From: an uncultured Oscillospiraceae bacterium
GTDB taxonomy: Bacteria > Bacillota > Clostridia > Oscillospirales > Acutalibacteraceae
Direction: 5' to 3'
DNA: 64,000 nucleotides
Assembly (NCBI GenBank): GCA_948471205.1
Contig: CAOKRT010000008.1
Span: forward strand, 19,810-83,809
In this document: positions 7,102 to 16,043 of the stretch, piece by piece
Numbering within the stretch: the stretch's first letter is position 1
Layout of the letters: each line of letters begins with the position of its first letter
The notes under the pieces: generated by a model
The model's input: only the letters and a program-made list of their open reading frames with translations
Database searches by the model: none
What the model was told of the DNA's origin: nothing
Position numbers and translations under genes: made by a program

Positions 7102-8929
7102 CACAGTGACCTCCGTTCAGTTTATTTGCGCCGCATCCTGCACATTTAATTCTGCAGTGGGGCGTTGTTTTATTTTCATGAGCCTTTATATTTTCACTTT
7201 CAAGGAATTTGCGTGAAACTCCGAAATCAAGATGATCCCAGGGCAGAAGCTCGCTGAACGGTCTTCTTCGCTTTGTATAAAAATGCGGGTCTATATTGTT
7301 TATTTCAAATGCTTTCATCCATGCATCAAAATTAAACCTGTCATCCCAGGAATCAAATTTACAGCCAAGTCGGAATGCATCAAGCAAAACCTTTCCCAGT
7401 CTTCTGTCTCCCCTTGCAAGAACTCCTTCCAGAAGCGAAGTCGGTGTTTCATGATATGAAACCTTAATTTTTCTTGACGGAATAGACTGAAGCAGATGTT
7501 CCTGTTTATATTTAAGACTTTCCATGGAATCCTCCGGCTCCCACTGAAACGGAGTAAAAGGCTTCGGAATGAAGGATGCGCAGCTTATGGAAACCTGAAC
7601 GCCTGTACCCTTCTGCCTGTTCGGATTTTTATAAAAGGCATGAATAACCTGCATGCCAAGCTCTGCAATGCCTTCAATATCTTCAATGGTTTCCGTTGGC
7701 AGACCCATCATAAAATACAGCTTAACAGATGTCCATCCGTTGTCAAACGCTTTTGTGCAGGTTTTAATAACTTCTTCTTCCGTAACATTTTTGTTTATAA
7801 CATCACGCAGACGCTGTGTGCCGGCTTCGGGAGCAAAAGTTAAACCGCTTTTTCTTACTTTGTTAAGCTTGTCCACAAGTTCATCTGAAAAATTATCTAC
7901 ACGAAGCGACGGAAGCGACAGATTAATCTTATCCTTAACAGTCCAGTCAATCAGCGATGTAAGCATTTCATTTACACAGCTATGGTCAGATGTTGAAAGA
8001 GAACAAAGAGAAAGCTCATCATAGCCGGTAGATTTTATCAATGCTTTTGCCTGTTCATTAATGGTTTCCACACTTTTTTCTCTTATAGGTCTGTATGTAA
8101 ATCCTGCCTGACAAAAACGGCAGCCTCTGATACAGCCGCGGAAAATTTCCTCTACTGCTCTGTCATGAACAATGCTGATAAACGGTACAACAAATTCTTT
8201 CGGATAAAAACATTTATTCATATCGGAAACAACGGACTTTTTAACTTTGGCAGGTGCACCGTTAACAGGCTTCAGCGCTTTCAGCGTGCCGTCTTCATTA
8301 TAACTGTCTTCATAAAGGCCGGGCACATACACACCGTCTATTTCCTTTGCCATAAGCAGAAATTCTTTTTTAGATTTTCCGCTTTTTTTACATTCTTTAA
8401 GCAAATCAATAACTGCAGGCGTTGATTCCTCCCCGTCTCCCAGAAAAACAATATCCACAAAATCGGCTACCGGTTCCGGATTGCATGTGCAAGGACCGCC
8501 GCAGCAAATAACAGGTGTTAAATCCTTTCTGTCGGACGATTTAAGAGGCAATCCTGCCAAATCAAGCATATTAAGCATATTTGTATAGCAAAGTTCATAC
8601 ATAAGCGTAAAACCAATCATATCAAAATCCTTGATATAATCTCCGCTTTCAAGTGCAAAAAGCGGAATATCATTTTTGCGCATCAGCTCTTCCATATCTG
8701 TATCGGGAGCAAATACGCGTTCACACCAACTGTCTTCCCGTTCATTTACAAGAGAATACAAAATCTTCATTCCAAGGTGACTCATTCCGATTTCATACAA
8801 ATCGGGAAAACAGAAGGCATACCTTATGTCTATTTTTTCTGCGTCTTTTACAACACTGTTCAGTTCGCCGCCGGCATATCTGGCCGGCTTCTGAACATAC
8901 TGCAGTATTTTTTCAATATTTCTTTTCAT
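7088..8929 (-). CDS. TIGR03960 family B12-binding domain/radical SAM protein
   Basis: 613 residues. The N-terminal half is a cobalamin-binding-like region (YEIGMSHLG near 45-53, GGPCTCNPEPVADFVD near 144-159, LGDGEE near 163). The radical SAM CxxxCxxC cluster is C266, C270, C273 in RGCIRGCRFCQAGF. A cysteine-rich tail (HCRIKCAGCGAN) ends the protein. The start is the ATG at 8929, one base after the upstream stop, with AGGGGC 6-7 bases before it; a longer frame from 8944 would overlap the protease gene. The reaction is unknown; the family is widely conserved in Clostridia beside TIGR03936. Confidence 0.88.
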   Translation of the reverse strand: MKRNIEKILQYVQKPARYAGGELNSVVKDAEKIDIRYAFCFPDLYEIGMSHLGMKILYSLVNEREDSWCERVFAPDTDMEELMRKNDIPLFALESGDYIKDFDMIGFTLMYELCYTNMLNMLDLAGLPLKSSDRKDLTPVICCGGPCTCNPEPVADFVDIVFLGDGEESTPAVIDLLKECKKSGKSKKEFLLMAKEIDGVYVPGLYEDSYNEDGTLKALKPVNGAPAKVKKSVVSDMNKCFYPKEFVVPFISIVHDRAVEEIFRGCIRGCRFCQAGFTYRPIREKSVETINEQAKALIKSTGYDELSLCSLSTSDHSCVNEMLTSLIDWTVKDKINLSLPSLRVDNFSDELVDKLNKVRKSGLTFAPEAGTQRLRDVINKNVTEEEVIKTCTKAFDNGWTSVKLYFMMGLPTETIEDIEGIAELGMQVIHAFYKNPNRQKGTGVQVSISCASFIPKPFTPFQWEPEDSMESLKYKQEHLLQSIPSRKIKVSYHETPTSLLEGVLARGDRRLGKVLLDAFRLGCKFDSWDDRFNFDAWMKAFEINNIDPHFYTKRRRPFSELLPWDHLDFGVSRKFLESENIKAHENKTTPHCRIKCAGCGANKLNGGHCDARS

Positions 8930-8930
8930 A

Positions 8931-9455
8931 TTAGCCCCTAACATCCTTTAAATTAAAAACAATAAGATACAGTGAAATCAGCATTAAAGAAAATATCTGA
9001 TATTCAAACATTAAATAACAAGATAAAGCGCTTAGCAAAATTAAAAAAATCAATGTAACTGCACGGCTGAATTTAGGCAGAAACAGCTTAATAATTCTGC
9101 CCCCGTCCAGCGGAGCGGCCGGAAAAATATTTATCAGAAAAAGTATAAGATTTATTTCGTTTTTAAAAACTGCAAACAAAATAAGATTCACAAGCGGACC
9201 GCAAAGCAAAACAAAAAATTCTTTCCATTTTGAAAGATTATTATCATATTTTAATCCGGCGCCGTAAAAAGACAGCTTAATCATTTTTGGTTTTACTCCG
9301 AAAACAAGAAGCATTATTAAATGACCGGCTTCATGAAGCGCAGAAAATAAAATTATATCAACTGTATTCTGATAACCGTAAAGAACAGCAAAAGAAAGCA
9401 GTATTAAAAAAGAAAAATCCAGTTTAAAAACGATATTCTTAAATTTAATTTCCAA
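8931..9455 (-). CDS. M50 (site-2 protease, SpoIVFB-like) metallopeptidase
   Basis: 174 residues, mostly hydrophobic with several membrane helices. The zinc motif HEAGH is at 41-45 (H41, E42, H45) and the third ligand is in FPAAPLDGGRI (D117), the intramembrane site-2 protease pattern. It is shorter than B. subtilis SpoIVFB and lacks a CBS domain. The start appears to be TTG at 9455 with GGTGA close upstream; no ATG exists in frame before the HEAGH motif. M50 genes next to the TIGR03960/TIGR03936 pair are common in Clostridia. The substrate is unknown; a role in regulated membrane proteolysis is inferred. Confidence 0.82.
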   Translation of the reverse strand: MEIKFKNIVFKLDFSFLILLSFAVLYGYQNTVDIILFSALHEAGHLIMLLVFGVKPKMIKLSFYGAGLKYDNNLSKWKEFFVLLCGPLVNLILFAVFKNEINLILFLINIFPAAPLDGGRIIKLFLPKFSRAVTLIFLILLSALSCYLMFEYQIFSLMLISLYLIVFNLKDVRG

Positions 9456-9488
9456 ATAATCACCATAACATCTTACGGTAAAAAACTG

Positions 9489-9899
9489 TTATTTATTCTT
9501 ATCTATGTAAGATTGTAAAATCATAACGGCAGAAACGGCGTCAACAGTATCTTTTCTTTTCTTCCCGCGCACATTATTTGCAGAAAGAATATTATGTGCC
9601 ATAACCGTTGTAAGGCGTTCATCCTGAAATTCAACCGGCAAACCTGTTTTCTGCTCCACAGCAGCACCGAATGCACGGCAGGCATCGGCACGGAAACCAT
9701 AAGAACCGTCCATATTTCTCGGCAGTCCCACAATAATTTTTTCCGGCTTTTCATTTTCTGCAATTTCACATAATTTATCAATCAATTTCGGCTGGTAAGT
9801 TTCTTTAATTACCGTATAAGGTGAAGCAAGCGTTCCGCTTATATCCGAAAAAGCAACACCGGTTCGAACATCTCCGTAATCAACAGACATTATTTTCAT
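9489..9899 (-). CDS. ruvX: RuvX/YqgF family Holliday junction resolvase-like protein
   Basis: 136 residues, typical for YqgF. It has an RNase H-like fold with SVDYGDVRTGVAFSD at the N-terminus (first catalytic Asp D7), VGLPRNMDGS in the middle, QDERLTT and the final KKRKDTVDAVSAVMILQ with a conserved Asp. The family acts in pre-16S rRNA 5'-end processing and is implicated in transcription antitermination in E. coli. The start is the ATG at 9899 with AAAGGTG 6 bases upstream. A frame from 9926 would run through the terminator hairpin of the upstream PBP gene and is rejected. Confidence 0.92.
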   Translation of the reverse strand: MKIMSVDYGDVRTGVAFSDISGTLASPYTVIKETYQPKLIDKLCEIAENEKPEKIIVGLPRNMDGSYGFRADACRAFGAAVEQKTGLPVEFQDERLTTVMAHNILSANNVRGKKRKDTVDAVSAVMILQSYIDKNK

Positions 9900-9916
9900 A
9901 AAAACACCTTTAATGA

Positions 9917-9944
9917 ATAACGGCATCTGATATGATGCCGTTAT
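9917..9944 (-). terminator. Hairpin downstream of the PBP gene
   Basis: An 11-bp perfect stem (9917-9927 with 9934-9944, 6-base loop) lies 16 bases after the PBP stop codon. On the minus strand only a short TTCATT tract follows, so termination may be partial and allow readthrough into ruvX. Confidence 0.55.
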
Positions 9945-9960
9945 GATTTCTATTATTTAT

Positions 9961-12324
9961 CTAATCATTATTCTGCGCAGCCGTTGTTTTTTCTTCAGTT
10001 TCAGTATTGGAAGTTTCCTCCTGCGCAGCCGTTGTTCCTGTGGACTTGGAATAAGCAGGCAGATTATTTTTATCATACCAACCGTAATTTCCGCTTGCAT
10101 AATTTGCAAGAAGTCCGTTTGAAGGGTCATACGCTCTTCTGGTTATACCGTCATATTCAGGGAAAGATTTCTGATTAATTCCTTTTGTATCATAAATCTG
10201 TCTTAAAACCGTTCTCCACAAAATACCGGCAGGGCTGGGTGACTGCTTGATTTCTTTCTGAATGTCATATCCGAACCAGACAGCCGAAATATATTCAGGT
10301 GTGCCGCCGACAAAATAGCGGTCTACACTGCCTGTTGTAGTACCTGTTTTACCAATACAATCTACACCTGAAATTTTAAATGTGGTACCGGTACCGCTGT
10401 TCATTACAGTCTGAAGAAGCTTGTTCATAAGCCATGCGGTGCTTTCCGTTAATGCCTGTTCCTTCGTTACTTCAGGGTTTGCTTCAAGAATTGTATTGCC
10501 CTGCGAATCGGTAACTTTATAATAACAGTAAGGATAATAATACTGACCGCCATTGCCGAAGGTTGCATATGCTGCTGTCATTTCAAGAACAGAAACACCG
10601 TTTGTAAGTCCGCCTGTAGCAAGCGGTGCGGGCAGACAGTCATAATCCGGATCCAATGATGAAAGGTGAAATTTTTCGGTAAGAAAATTATAGGAATAAT
10701 CAAGACCGATATCAAGAAGTGTACGTGCAGACAAAGTATTCAAAGATTTTGCAATACCCTTTTGCACGGTAACCATATTTCCGGAATACGTTTTTCCTTC
10801 ATTAGTAGGCCAAGGCTTTCCGTTATCTTTAATTGTTTCGGTAGGTGCATCCTTTATAAGTGTTGACCAGTAATAGTCAAATTTAGAATCATTAAGACTT
10901 TTTTCAAAAGCGGGAGCGTAAACGGCAATCGGCTTAAACGTTGAACCCGGCTGACGCTTTGCATCAACGGCTCTGTTAAATCCAAGCGCATTATTCTTTT
11001 TGCCTGTTCCGCCTACCAGCCCTAAAACACGGCCTTCATAATTCATAATAACCATGGCACTCTGCGCCTTATGGTCATTTATATTTTTATAGTTTTCGTA
11101 AACATCTTCAAGTGCTTCCTGCACCTCAAGATCAACAGCGGTATAAATATTAAGACCGCCGCCGTAAACAAGCGCTCTTGCTTTGCGCTGCGTATATCCC
11201 TGCTTCTGAAGATCCTCAATAACCGTTCTGATAACATAGTCAATATACCAGGAATCAACAACATTTGATTTAGAAGAATTTGAATCAGACGAAACCTGAC
11301 TGCCTTTATAATTTTCGCTGTTTGTAAAAATAAGCTCATATGCAACCGCTTCATCATACTGTTCCTGTGTAATAAAGCCTTCGTTTTTCATTGCAAATAA
11401 AACATCCTGCTGACGTTCTTTATTTGCTTCCGGATGCAGAAGAGGGTCAAATCTTGTAGGAAACTGCGTAATACCGGCTATGCATGCAGCTTCAGCTATA
11501 TTCAAATCGGATACATTTTTTCCGAAATATACCTCTGCGGCTGTTTTAACACCGTAACATCCCTCTGAAAGATATATGGTATTCATATATGCTTCAAGAA
11601 TTTTATTTTTATCATGGTGGCGTTCCAGATTAAGTGCAGAAAGAATTTCATTGAACTTTCTTGCAATGGTAACCTGCTTTTCATCCGTAAGATTTTTAAT
11701 AAGCTGCTGTGTGATTGTTGAACCACCCTGCCCCAAATTTTTGGGCTTTACAATTACGCCGCATGTTCTTATCCAGTCAACACCGTGGTGATTTTCGAAA
11801 CGCTTGTCTTCTATAGCAATAAAAGCCTTGGGCAGATATTCACCCATATCTTCAATATTCATCCAGATACGGTTTTCATCACCGTGAAGCCTTGTAAGCT
11901 CTTTTTCATTATTATTTTTATCATAAGCATAAATAAAGGAAGTTTGGCTTTGCGAATACTTCTGCTCATTAAGATTAAAAACAGGGTCGCCGTGAATAAA
12001 ACTGTAAGCATAAATACCCATAACAGAAATACATACAACAGCTACAACACCAATTACAAGAAGTATACCTGTTAAAGCCCTGAAAATTTTAAAACGAACA
12101 GATTTTTTGTCTTTCTGCTCACCGCTGCTTTTCTTTATCTGCTTTTTTTCAATAATCCTGCCACGCTTAAAAGACCCGGTGTCTTTTGCACCTGCATTAT
12201 CAATATTATAGGCAGAGGGGACTTTTGTTTCTTCTGATTTCTGAGTTTCCTTATCTTCGTTATAAACTTTTGCAGAATTGTTCATAAAAGATTCAAGCAA
12301 ATCATCATAATCTCTTGATGGCAT
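9961..12324 (-). CDS. Class A penicillin-binding protein (PBP1A-type, glycosyltransferase/transpeptidase)
   Basis: 787 residues that polymerise and cross-link peptidoglycan. A 75-residue charged cytoplasmic tail precedes one membrane helix (about 82-110). The GT51 domain follows with catalytic E172 in AIEDKRFENHHG and GQGGSTITQQL (198-208). The transpeptidase domain has S461-x-x-K464 (STFK), S527-L-N529 and K659-T-G. A low-complexity Thr/Glu-rich tail ends the protein. The gene is the first of the leftward run to the TIGR03936 gene. The upstream region is very AT-rich, with a TATAAT near 12364-12369 but no convincing -35. Confidence 0.95.
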   Translation of the reverse strand: MPSRDYDDLLESFMNNSAKVYNEDKETQKSEETKVPSAYNIDNAGAKDTGSFKRGRIIEKKQIKKSSGEQKDKKSVRFKIFRALTGILLVIGVVAVVCISVMGIYAYSFIHGDPVFNLNEQKYSQSQTSFIYAYDKNNNEKELTRLHGDENRIWMNIEDMGEYLPKAFIAIEDKRFENHHGVDWIRTCGVIVKPKNLGQGGSTITQQLIKNLTDEKQVTIARKFNEILSALNLERHHDKNKILEAYMNTIYLSEGCYGVKTAAEVYFGKNVSDLNIAEAACIAGITQFPTRFDPLLHPEANKERQQDVLFAMKNEGFITQEQYDEAVAYELIFTNSENYKGSQVSSDSNSSKSNVVDSWYIDYVIRTVIEDLQKQGYTQRKARALVYGGGLNIYTAVDLEVQEALEDVYENYKNINDHKAQSAMVIMNYEGRVLGLVGGTGKKNNALGFNRAVDAKRQPGSTFKPIAVYAPAFEKSLNDSKFDYYWSTLIKDAPTETIKDNGKPWPTNEGKTYSGNMVTVQKGIAKSLNTLSARTLLDIGLDYSYNFLTEKFHLSSLDPDYDCLPAPLATGGLTNGVSVLEMTAAYATFGNGGQYYYPYCYYKVTDSQGNTILEANPEVTKEQALTESTAWLMNKLLQTVMNSGTGTTFKISGVDCIGKTGTTTGSVDRYFVGGTPEYISAVWFGYDIQKEIKQSPSPAGILWRTVLRQIYDTKGINQKSFPEYDGITRRAYDPSNGLLANYASGNYGWYDKNNLPAYSKSTGTTAAQEETSNTETEEKTTAAQNND

Positions 12325-12417
12325 TCATATACCCCCTTAATACAAATATCATAAATATTCTTAATTATACAATATATTTTATTACTAATAAAGAAATTTT
12401 TTGTAAATTTTTACATT

Positions 12418-13293
12418 TCAGTTCTGCGGCTGAAAATTCCGGCTCTTTTTTTTATTCATTACGTTTATTTTTTTTGAAACCATTATTCCGTCATACGTTT
12501 TTTTCGCTCTTATAAATACCCAAAACTTCTTTTTGCACTGTTTGCATTCACATACTGTTCTGAAACATTTATTAACGGATTCATAGTTTTTAATAATACG
12601 CATATTTGATTTACAGTATGGGCAGTTCAAAGGCTGTGTATTCACATTGAAATCTTCGGAAATACATTTGGTTAAATAATAAGGTTTAAAAACAAGCCTT
12701 TCAAAAAATGCCCTGTCACATTCCGTTACAAAATTTGAAAAACGCTTTTTATCAAATACTTTTCTGAAACATTCCGCAGAAACAAAGCAATCTTCAAGCG
12801 CTCTATGCAGATTTTCTGTATCCACATCAATTTTAAACAATTCGGCACAGTTGGAAAGACTAATCTGGTTTGAACCGTCCGTATTGATAAAAGACTGGCA
12901 GTATTTCTGCAAATCGGCATATTTTTTTATAAAATCAACTGAAGAAGTACCTATGAATTTCTTAAAATTATCAATTAAAACATAAAGATCGCTGTTTGAC
13001 CAGCTTAAAAAAACACTGTTTTCCCCACCGCTCCATCTTTCAAACTCGGAAATTGCATCTGAAAACGCAATTCCGCAATGATTGATTTCTTCCATGGAAA
13101 TATGCGTTAGATTTTTAAACCTTGATGAAAGTCTTCTTGAAAGTTTGGGCTTAACAAGCTGTTTAAAAGTATCTGCTATATTCAATTTTTCATCTAATTT
13201 AATAGCGCCTATTTCAATGATTTCGTTCATACCTTTATTGGTTCGGTAATCATAGGCGTTATTCCATTCTAAATCAAAAATAACATAAAACAT
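12418..13293 (-). CDS. DEDDh 3'-5' exonuclease with C-terminal zinc ribbon
   Basis: 291 residues. The N-terminus, YVIFDLEWNN with D7 and E9, is the first exonuclease motif, and NLHRALEDC carries the DEDDh histidine and aspartate. This places it with DnaQ-like or KapD/RNase-T-type exonucleases. The C-terminal part adds a zinc-ribbon pattern (CPYC then CECKQC, 4 cysteines in pairs), suggesting nucleic-acid contact. The start is the ATG at 13293 with GGAG upstream. The longer frame from 13329 begins inside the secG terminator hairpin and is unlikely. The substrate is unknown. Confidence 0.8.
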   Translation of the reverse strand: MFYVIFDLEWNNAYDYRTNKGMNEIIEIGAIKLDEKLNIADTFKQLVKPKLSRRLSSRFKNLTHISMEEINHCGIAFSDAISEFERWSGGENSVFLSWSNSDLYVLIDNFKKFIGTSSVDFIKKYADLQKYCQSFINTDGSNQISLSNCAELFKIDVDTENLHRALEDCFVSAECFRKVFDKKRFSNFVTECDRAFFERLVFKPYYLTKCISEDFNVNTQPLNCPYCKSNMRIIKNYESVNKCFRTVCECKQCKKKFWVFIRAKKTYDGIMVSKKINVMNKKKSRNFQPQN

Positions 13294-13311
13294 TTCTGCT
13301 CCGAAATCTGC

Positions 13312-13341
13312 AAAAAAATAACCTTGCATAACGCAAGGTTA
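13312..13341 (-). terminator. Intrinsic terminator after secG
   Basis: A 9-bp stem (13319-13327 with 13333-13341, loop ATAAC) is followed on the minus strand by seven T residues (13318-13312). It is a textbook terminator immediately after secG and shows that the downstream exonuclease gene cannot start at 13329. Confidence 0.9.
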
Positions 13342-13350
13342 CCATTCTTT

Positions 13351-13602
13351 TTAGCCAACAAAAAGGAAAATAAGGAATGCTGCAAGAACAACAACAAAGA
13401 ATGCAACAATAAGCCACTTTGTCATTTTTTCAAGCTTTGCTTCGATAGTACGGGCTTTAGCTTTTCCGAGAAAAGTTTCCGCACCGCCGGCAATAGCACC
13501 TGAAAGATTCTGCGATCTTCCTTCCTGCATAAGAACAATGATTGTAATAATAATGGATGCTACTATAAGCACTGCACCGAAAACATAATGATACCAAAGC
13601 AT
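13351..13602 (-). CDS. secG: Preprotein translocase subunit SecG
   Basis: 83 residues with two membrane helices (about 5-25 and 60-81) separated by the conserved loop QEGRSQNLSGAIAGG, which identifies SecG. It is the non-essential third subunit of the SecYEG channel. It is monocistronic with a strong promoter and a strong terminator. A GGAGGAAG ribosome-binding site precedes the ATG. Confidence 0.93.
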   Translation of the reverse strand: MLWYHYVFGAVLIVASIIITIIVLMQEGRSQNLSGAIAGGAETFLGKAKARTIEAKLEKMTKWLIVAFFVVVLAAFLIFLFVG

Positions 13603-13637
13603 CGTAAACTTCCTCCATAGATAATTGATACTAATGG

Positions 13638-13666
13638 ATTATATCACAACAAATTACATAATGCAA
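13638..13666 (-). promoter_or_regulatory. Promoter of secG
   Basis: On the minus strand the -35 TTGCAT (13661-13666), a 17-bp spacer with an extended TGTGA element and the -10 TATAAT (13638-13643) match the sigma-A consensus well. Confidence 0.8.
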
Positions 13667-13760
13667 GTATTTTTTTTGGTATTAATTGGCTTGAATTTTT
13701 TTTGCGTTAAAAATCATACTATTTATGACGGTAAGTTATTCAGCGTTTGCCATACCGTCT

Positions 13761-13780
13761 GCCATCTTAAACAAGATGGC
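13761..13780 (-). terminator. Weak hairpin after the topoisomerase A gene
   Basis: An 8-bp stem (GCCATCTT at 13761-13768 with its complement at 13773-13780) lies just past the stop codon. There is no T run on the minus strand, so it may be an RNA-stability element rather than a true terminator. Confidence 0.35.
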
Positions 13781-13788
13781 TTTACATA

Positions 13789-16029
13789 TTAAAACGTTAA
13801 CTGTTCGCCGATATCGGCAGCACTTGGCAGTGCACCGGCAGCAGGCAGATTTTTCGGTCTGTATCTGTAAGGTTTTTCAAATTCCCCTTCTTCGTATAAA
13901 TGAACCGAAATTACCTTATCGGATTTCTTTTTTAAAGTCATGGCCTGAACACCCTGTGTGCTTTTTGTGGTTTTGGGCGAAACAGCGGCCGTATTCAGAA
14001 GTATTTTTCTTCCGTTTGAACCGCAGATAACAATATCTGCATCTTCCGGCAGATACAAAGCGCTTACCAACGGCGATTTATCACTGTAAGCATTAATCAG
14101 TTTTTTTCTGTTTGTTTTTGTTTCATAAGCAGACATATCAACCTTGGCAATTTTTCCGTTTTCAAAAACAAAAATCATATAACCCCTGTATTCGCTGAAA
14201 ACGGCGATATAGGCGGTTTCCTCGCCTTCCTCCATATTCAGCTTTGAGGCTACAAATTCGCCGAGAACAGATGCTTTGGTATCCGGAAAATCATCCACTT
14301 TTGCCTTATAAACCTGAGATTTTGTGGAAAATGCCAGAAGTTCATCTTTATTGGAGCATTCAACCGTTTCAATGATTGTATCGCCCTCTTTAAGCTTCTG
14401 CTCACCGCTCATACGAAGATTGGCTGTTCTGATTTTCTTTGCATATCCGCCCTCAGTAATAAATACGGTTACCGGATAGTCGGGAACATCCGGCTCTGTA
14501 TCCGTATCCGATTCGGGCACATCGTAAAGAATTTCCGTACGTCTGCCTGTGTCATATTTATCAATCACATTTTCAAGCTCAGCAATAATAATTTTTTTCA
14601 TTCTTGTTTTGCTTGAAAGTGTTTTCTCCAAATCGGCAATTTCATCTTCAAGCGCTTCAATGTCTTTAATGCGCTTTAAAATATATTCCCTGTTCAGATG
14701 GCGGAGTTTGATTTCGGCAACATATTCTGCCTGTATTTCATCAATACCGAAGCCAATCATAAGATTCGGCACAACCTCTGATTCACTTTCCGTTTCTCTT
14801 ACAATTTTAATTGCCTTATCAATATCAAGCAGTATTTTGGACAAACCTTTAAGCAGATGAAGCTGCTTTCTTTTTTTTGCAAGTGTAAAATTAATTCTTC
14901 TTGTTACACAGTTCAGACGGAATTTAATCCATTCATCAAGAATTTCTCTTACACCCCTGACTTTTGGTACACCATTGATAAGAACATTGAAATTACACGG
15001 AAACGAATCCTCAAGCGGCGTCATTTTATACAGCCTTGTCATCAGCTTGTCCGGATCTGTTCCGCGTTTAAGATCAATCGTGATTTTAAGACCTTTTAAA
15101 TCTGTTTCATCCCTGATATCTGAAATTTCTTTAATTTTATTTGCTTTAACAAGTTCAATTATTTTATCAATAATTGCTTCGGAAGTTGTTGTGGGCGGTA
15201 TCTGCGTAATATCAATACAGTTATAAGATTTATCATACGTATATTTTGAACGGATTTTAACAGAACCGCGACCGAAAGCATAAATTTTTTCCAGCTCGTT
15301 TTTATCATATATAATATATCCGCCGCCGATAAAATCAGGCGCAATCAGCGTATCAGAAACAATATGCTCAGGGTTTTTCATAAGAGCAACCGTGGTTTCG
15401 CATATTTCTTTCAGATTAAAGGACGCAATGGAAGAAGCCATACCTGCGGCAATACCTGTGGTAACATTACACAGAATAGACGGAAATGTTACAGGAAGAA
15501 GCCTTGGTTCCTTCATAGTATTATCATAATTATCTACAAAATCAACCGTATCTTTATCAATATCATCAAAAAGTTCTTTGCATATCGGTGCCAGCTTTGC
15601 TTCGGTATATCGTGAAGCGGCATACATCATATTCTTTGAATATGCCTTTCCGAAGTTGCCTTTTGATTCTACATAAGGATATAAAAGACTTTCATTTCCT
15701 CTGGAAAGTCTTACCATTGTTTCATAAATAGAAGCATCGCCGTGCGGATTAAGCTGCATGGTTCTGCCCACGATATTGGCACTTTTAATGGTTGAGCCTT
15801 TTAAAAGACCCATATTATACATAGTAAAAAGAAGCTTTCTGTGGGAAGGCTTTAAACCGTCAATTTCAGGAATGGCACGGGAAAGAATAACACTCATTGC
15901 ATAGGGCATAAAATTCTTTGTAAGCGTGTCTGTAATAATTTCCCTTGTAACGGTACCGGCATTTTCTATATGCACATTTTCGTTAAGAGCAGTGTTTTCT
16001 TCAGGCATATTCTTTTTTCTTTTTGCCAT
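13789..16029 (-). CDS. parC: Type IIA topoisomerase subunit A (ParC/GyrA family, divergent)
   Basis: 746 residues, DNA breakage-reunion subunit. The family start MPYAMSVILSRAIPEIDGLKPSHRKLL (41-67) and catalytic tyrosine Y141 in ASRYTEAKL are clear. The quinolone-determining loop reads PHGDASIYETMVRL, giving Ala99 where E. coli GyrA has Ser83 and Glu103 where GyrA has Asp87 (ParC also has Glu there). The C-terminal region contains degenerate beta-propeller repeats and is shorter than in gyrases. The start is the ATG at 16029 (GGAGG 9 bases upstream); a TTG one codon earlier is possible. It is paired with the ATPase subunit gene 14 bases upstream. The name parC is the safest, but the pair is divergent. 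Confidence 0.85.
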   Translation of the reverse strand: MAKRKKNMPEENTALNENVHIENAGTVTREIITDTLTKNFMPYAMSVILSRAIPEIDGLKPSHRKLLFTMYNMGLLKGSTIKSANIVGRTMQLNPHGDASIYETMVRLSRGNESLLYPYVESKGNFGKAYSKNMMYAASRYTEAKLAPICKELFDDIDKDTVDFVDNYDNTMKEPRLLPVTFPSILCNVTTGIAAGMASSIASFNLKEICETTVALMKNPEHIVSDTLIAPDFIGGGYIIYDKNELEKIYAFGRGSVKIRSKYTYDKSYNCIDITQIPPTTTSEAIIDKIIELVKANKIKEISDIRDETDLKGLKITIDLKRGTDPDKLMTRLYKMTPLEDSFPCNFNVLINGVPKVRGVREILDEWIKFRLNCVTRRINFTLAKKRKQLHLLKGLSKILLDIDKAIKIVRETESESEVVPNLMIGFGIDEIQAEYVAEIKLRHLNREYILKRIKDIEALEDEIADLEKTLSSKTRMKKIIIAELENVIDKYDTGRRTEILYDVPESDTDTEPDVPDYPVTVFITEGGYAKKIRTANLRMSGEQKLKEGDTIIETVECSNKDELLAFSTKSQVYKAKVDDFPDTKASVLGEFVASKLNMEEGEETAYIAVFSEYRGYMIFVFENGKIAKVDMSAYETKTNRKKLINAYSDKSPLVSALYLPEDADIVICGSNGRKILLNTAAVSPKTTKSTQGVQAMTLKKKSDKVISVHLYEEGEFEKPYRYRPKNLPAAGALPSAADIGEQLTF

Positions 16030-16043
16030 CAATCCATTCCTCC

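Noticed and set aside
9900-9926. N-terminal extension of RuvX by nine residues
   Set aside because: The extension is encoded by the hairpin after the PBP gene and lacks a ribosome-binding site; the ATG at 9899 has one.
13294-13329. Longer start for the DEDDh exonuclease
   Set aside because: The extra codons coincide with the secG terminator and its T run.
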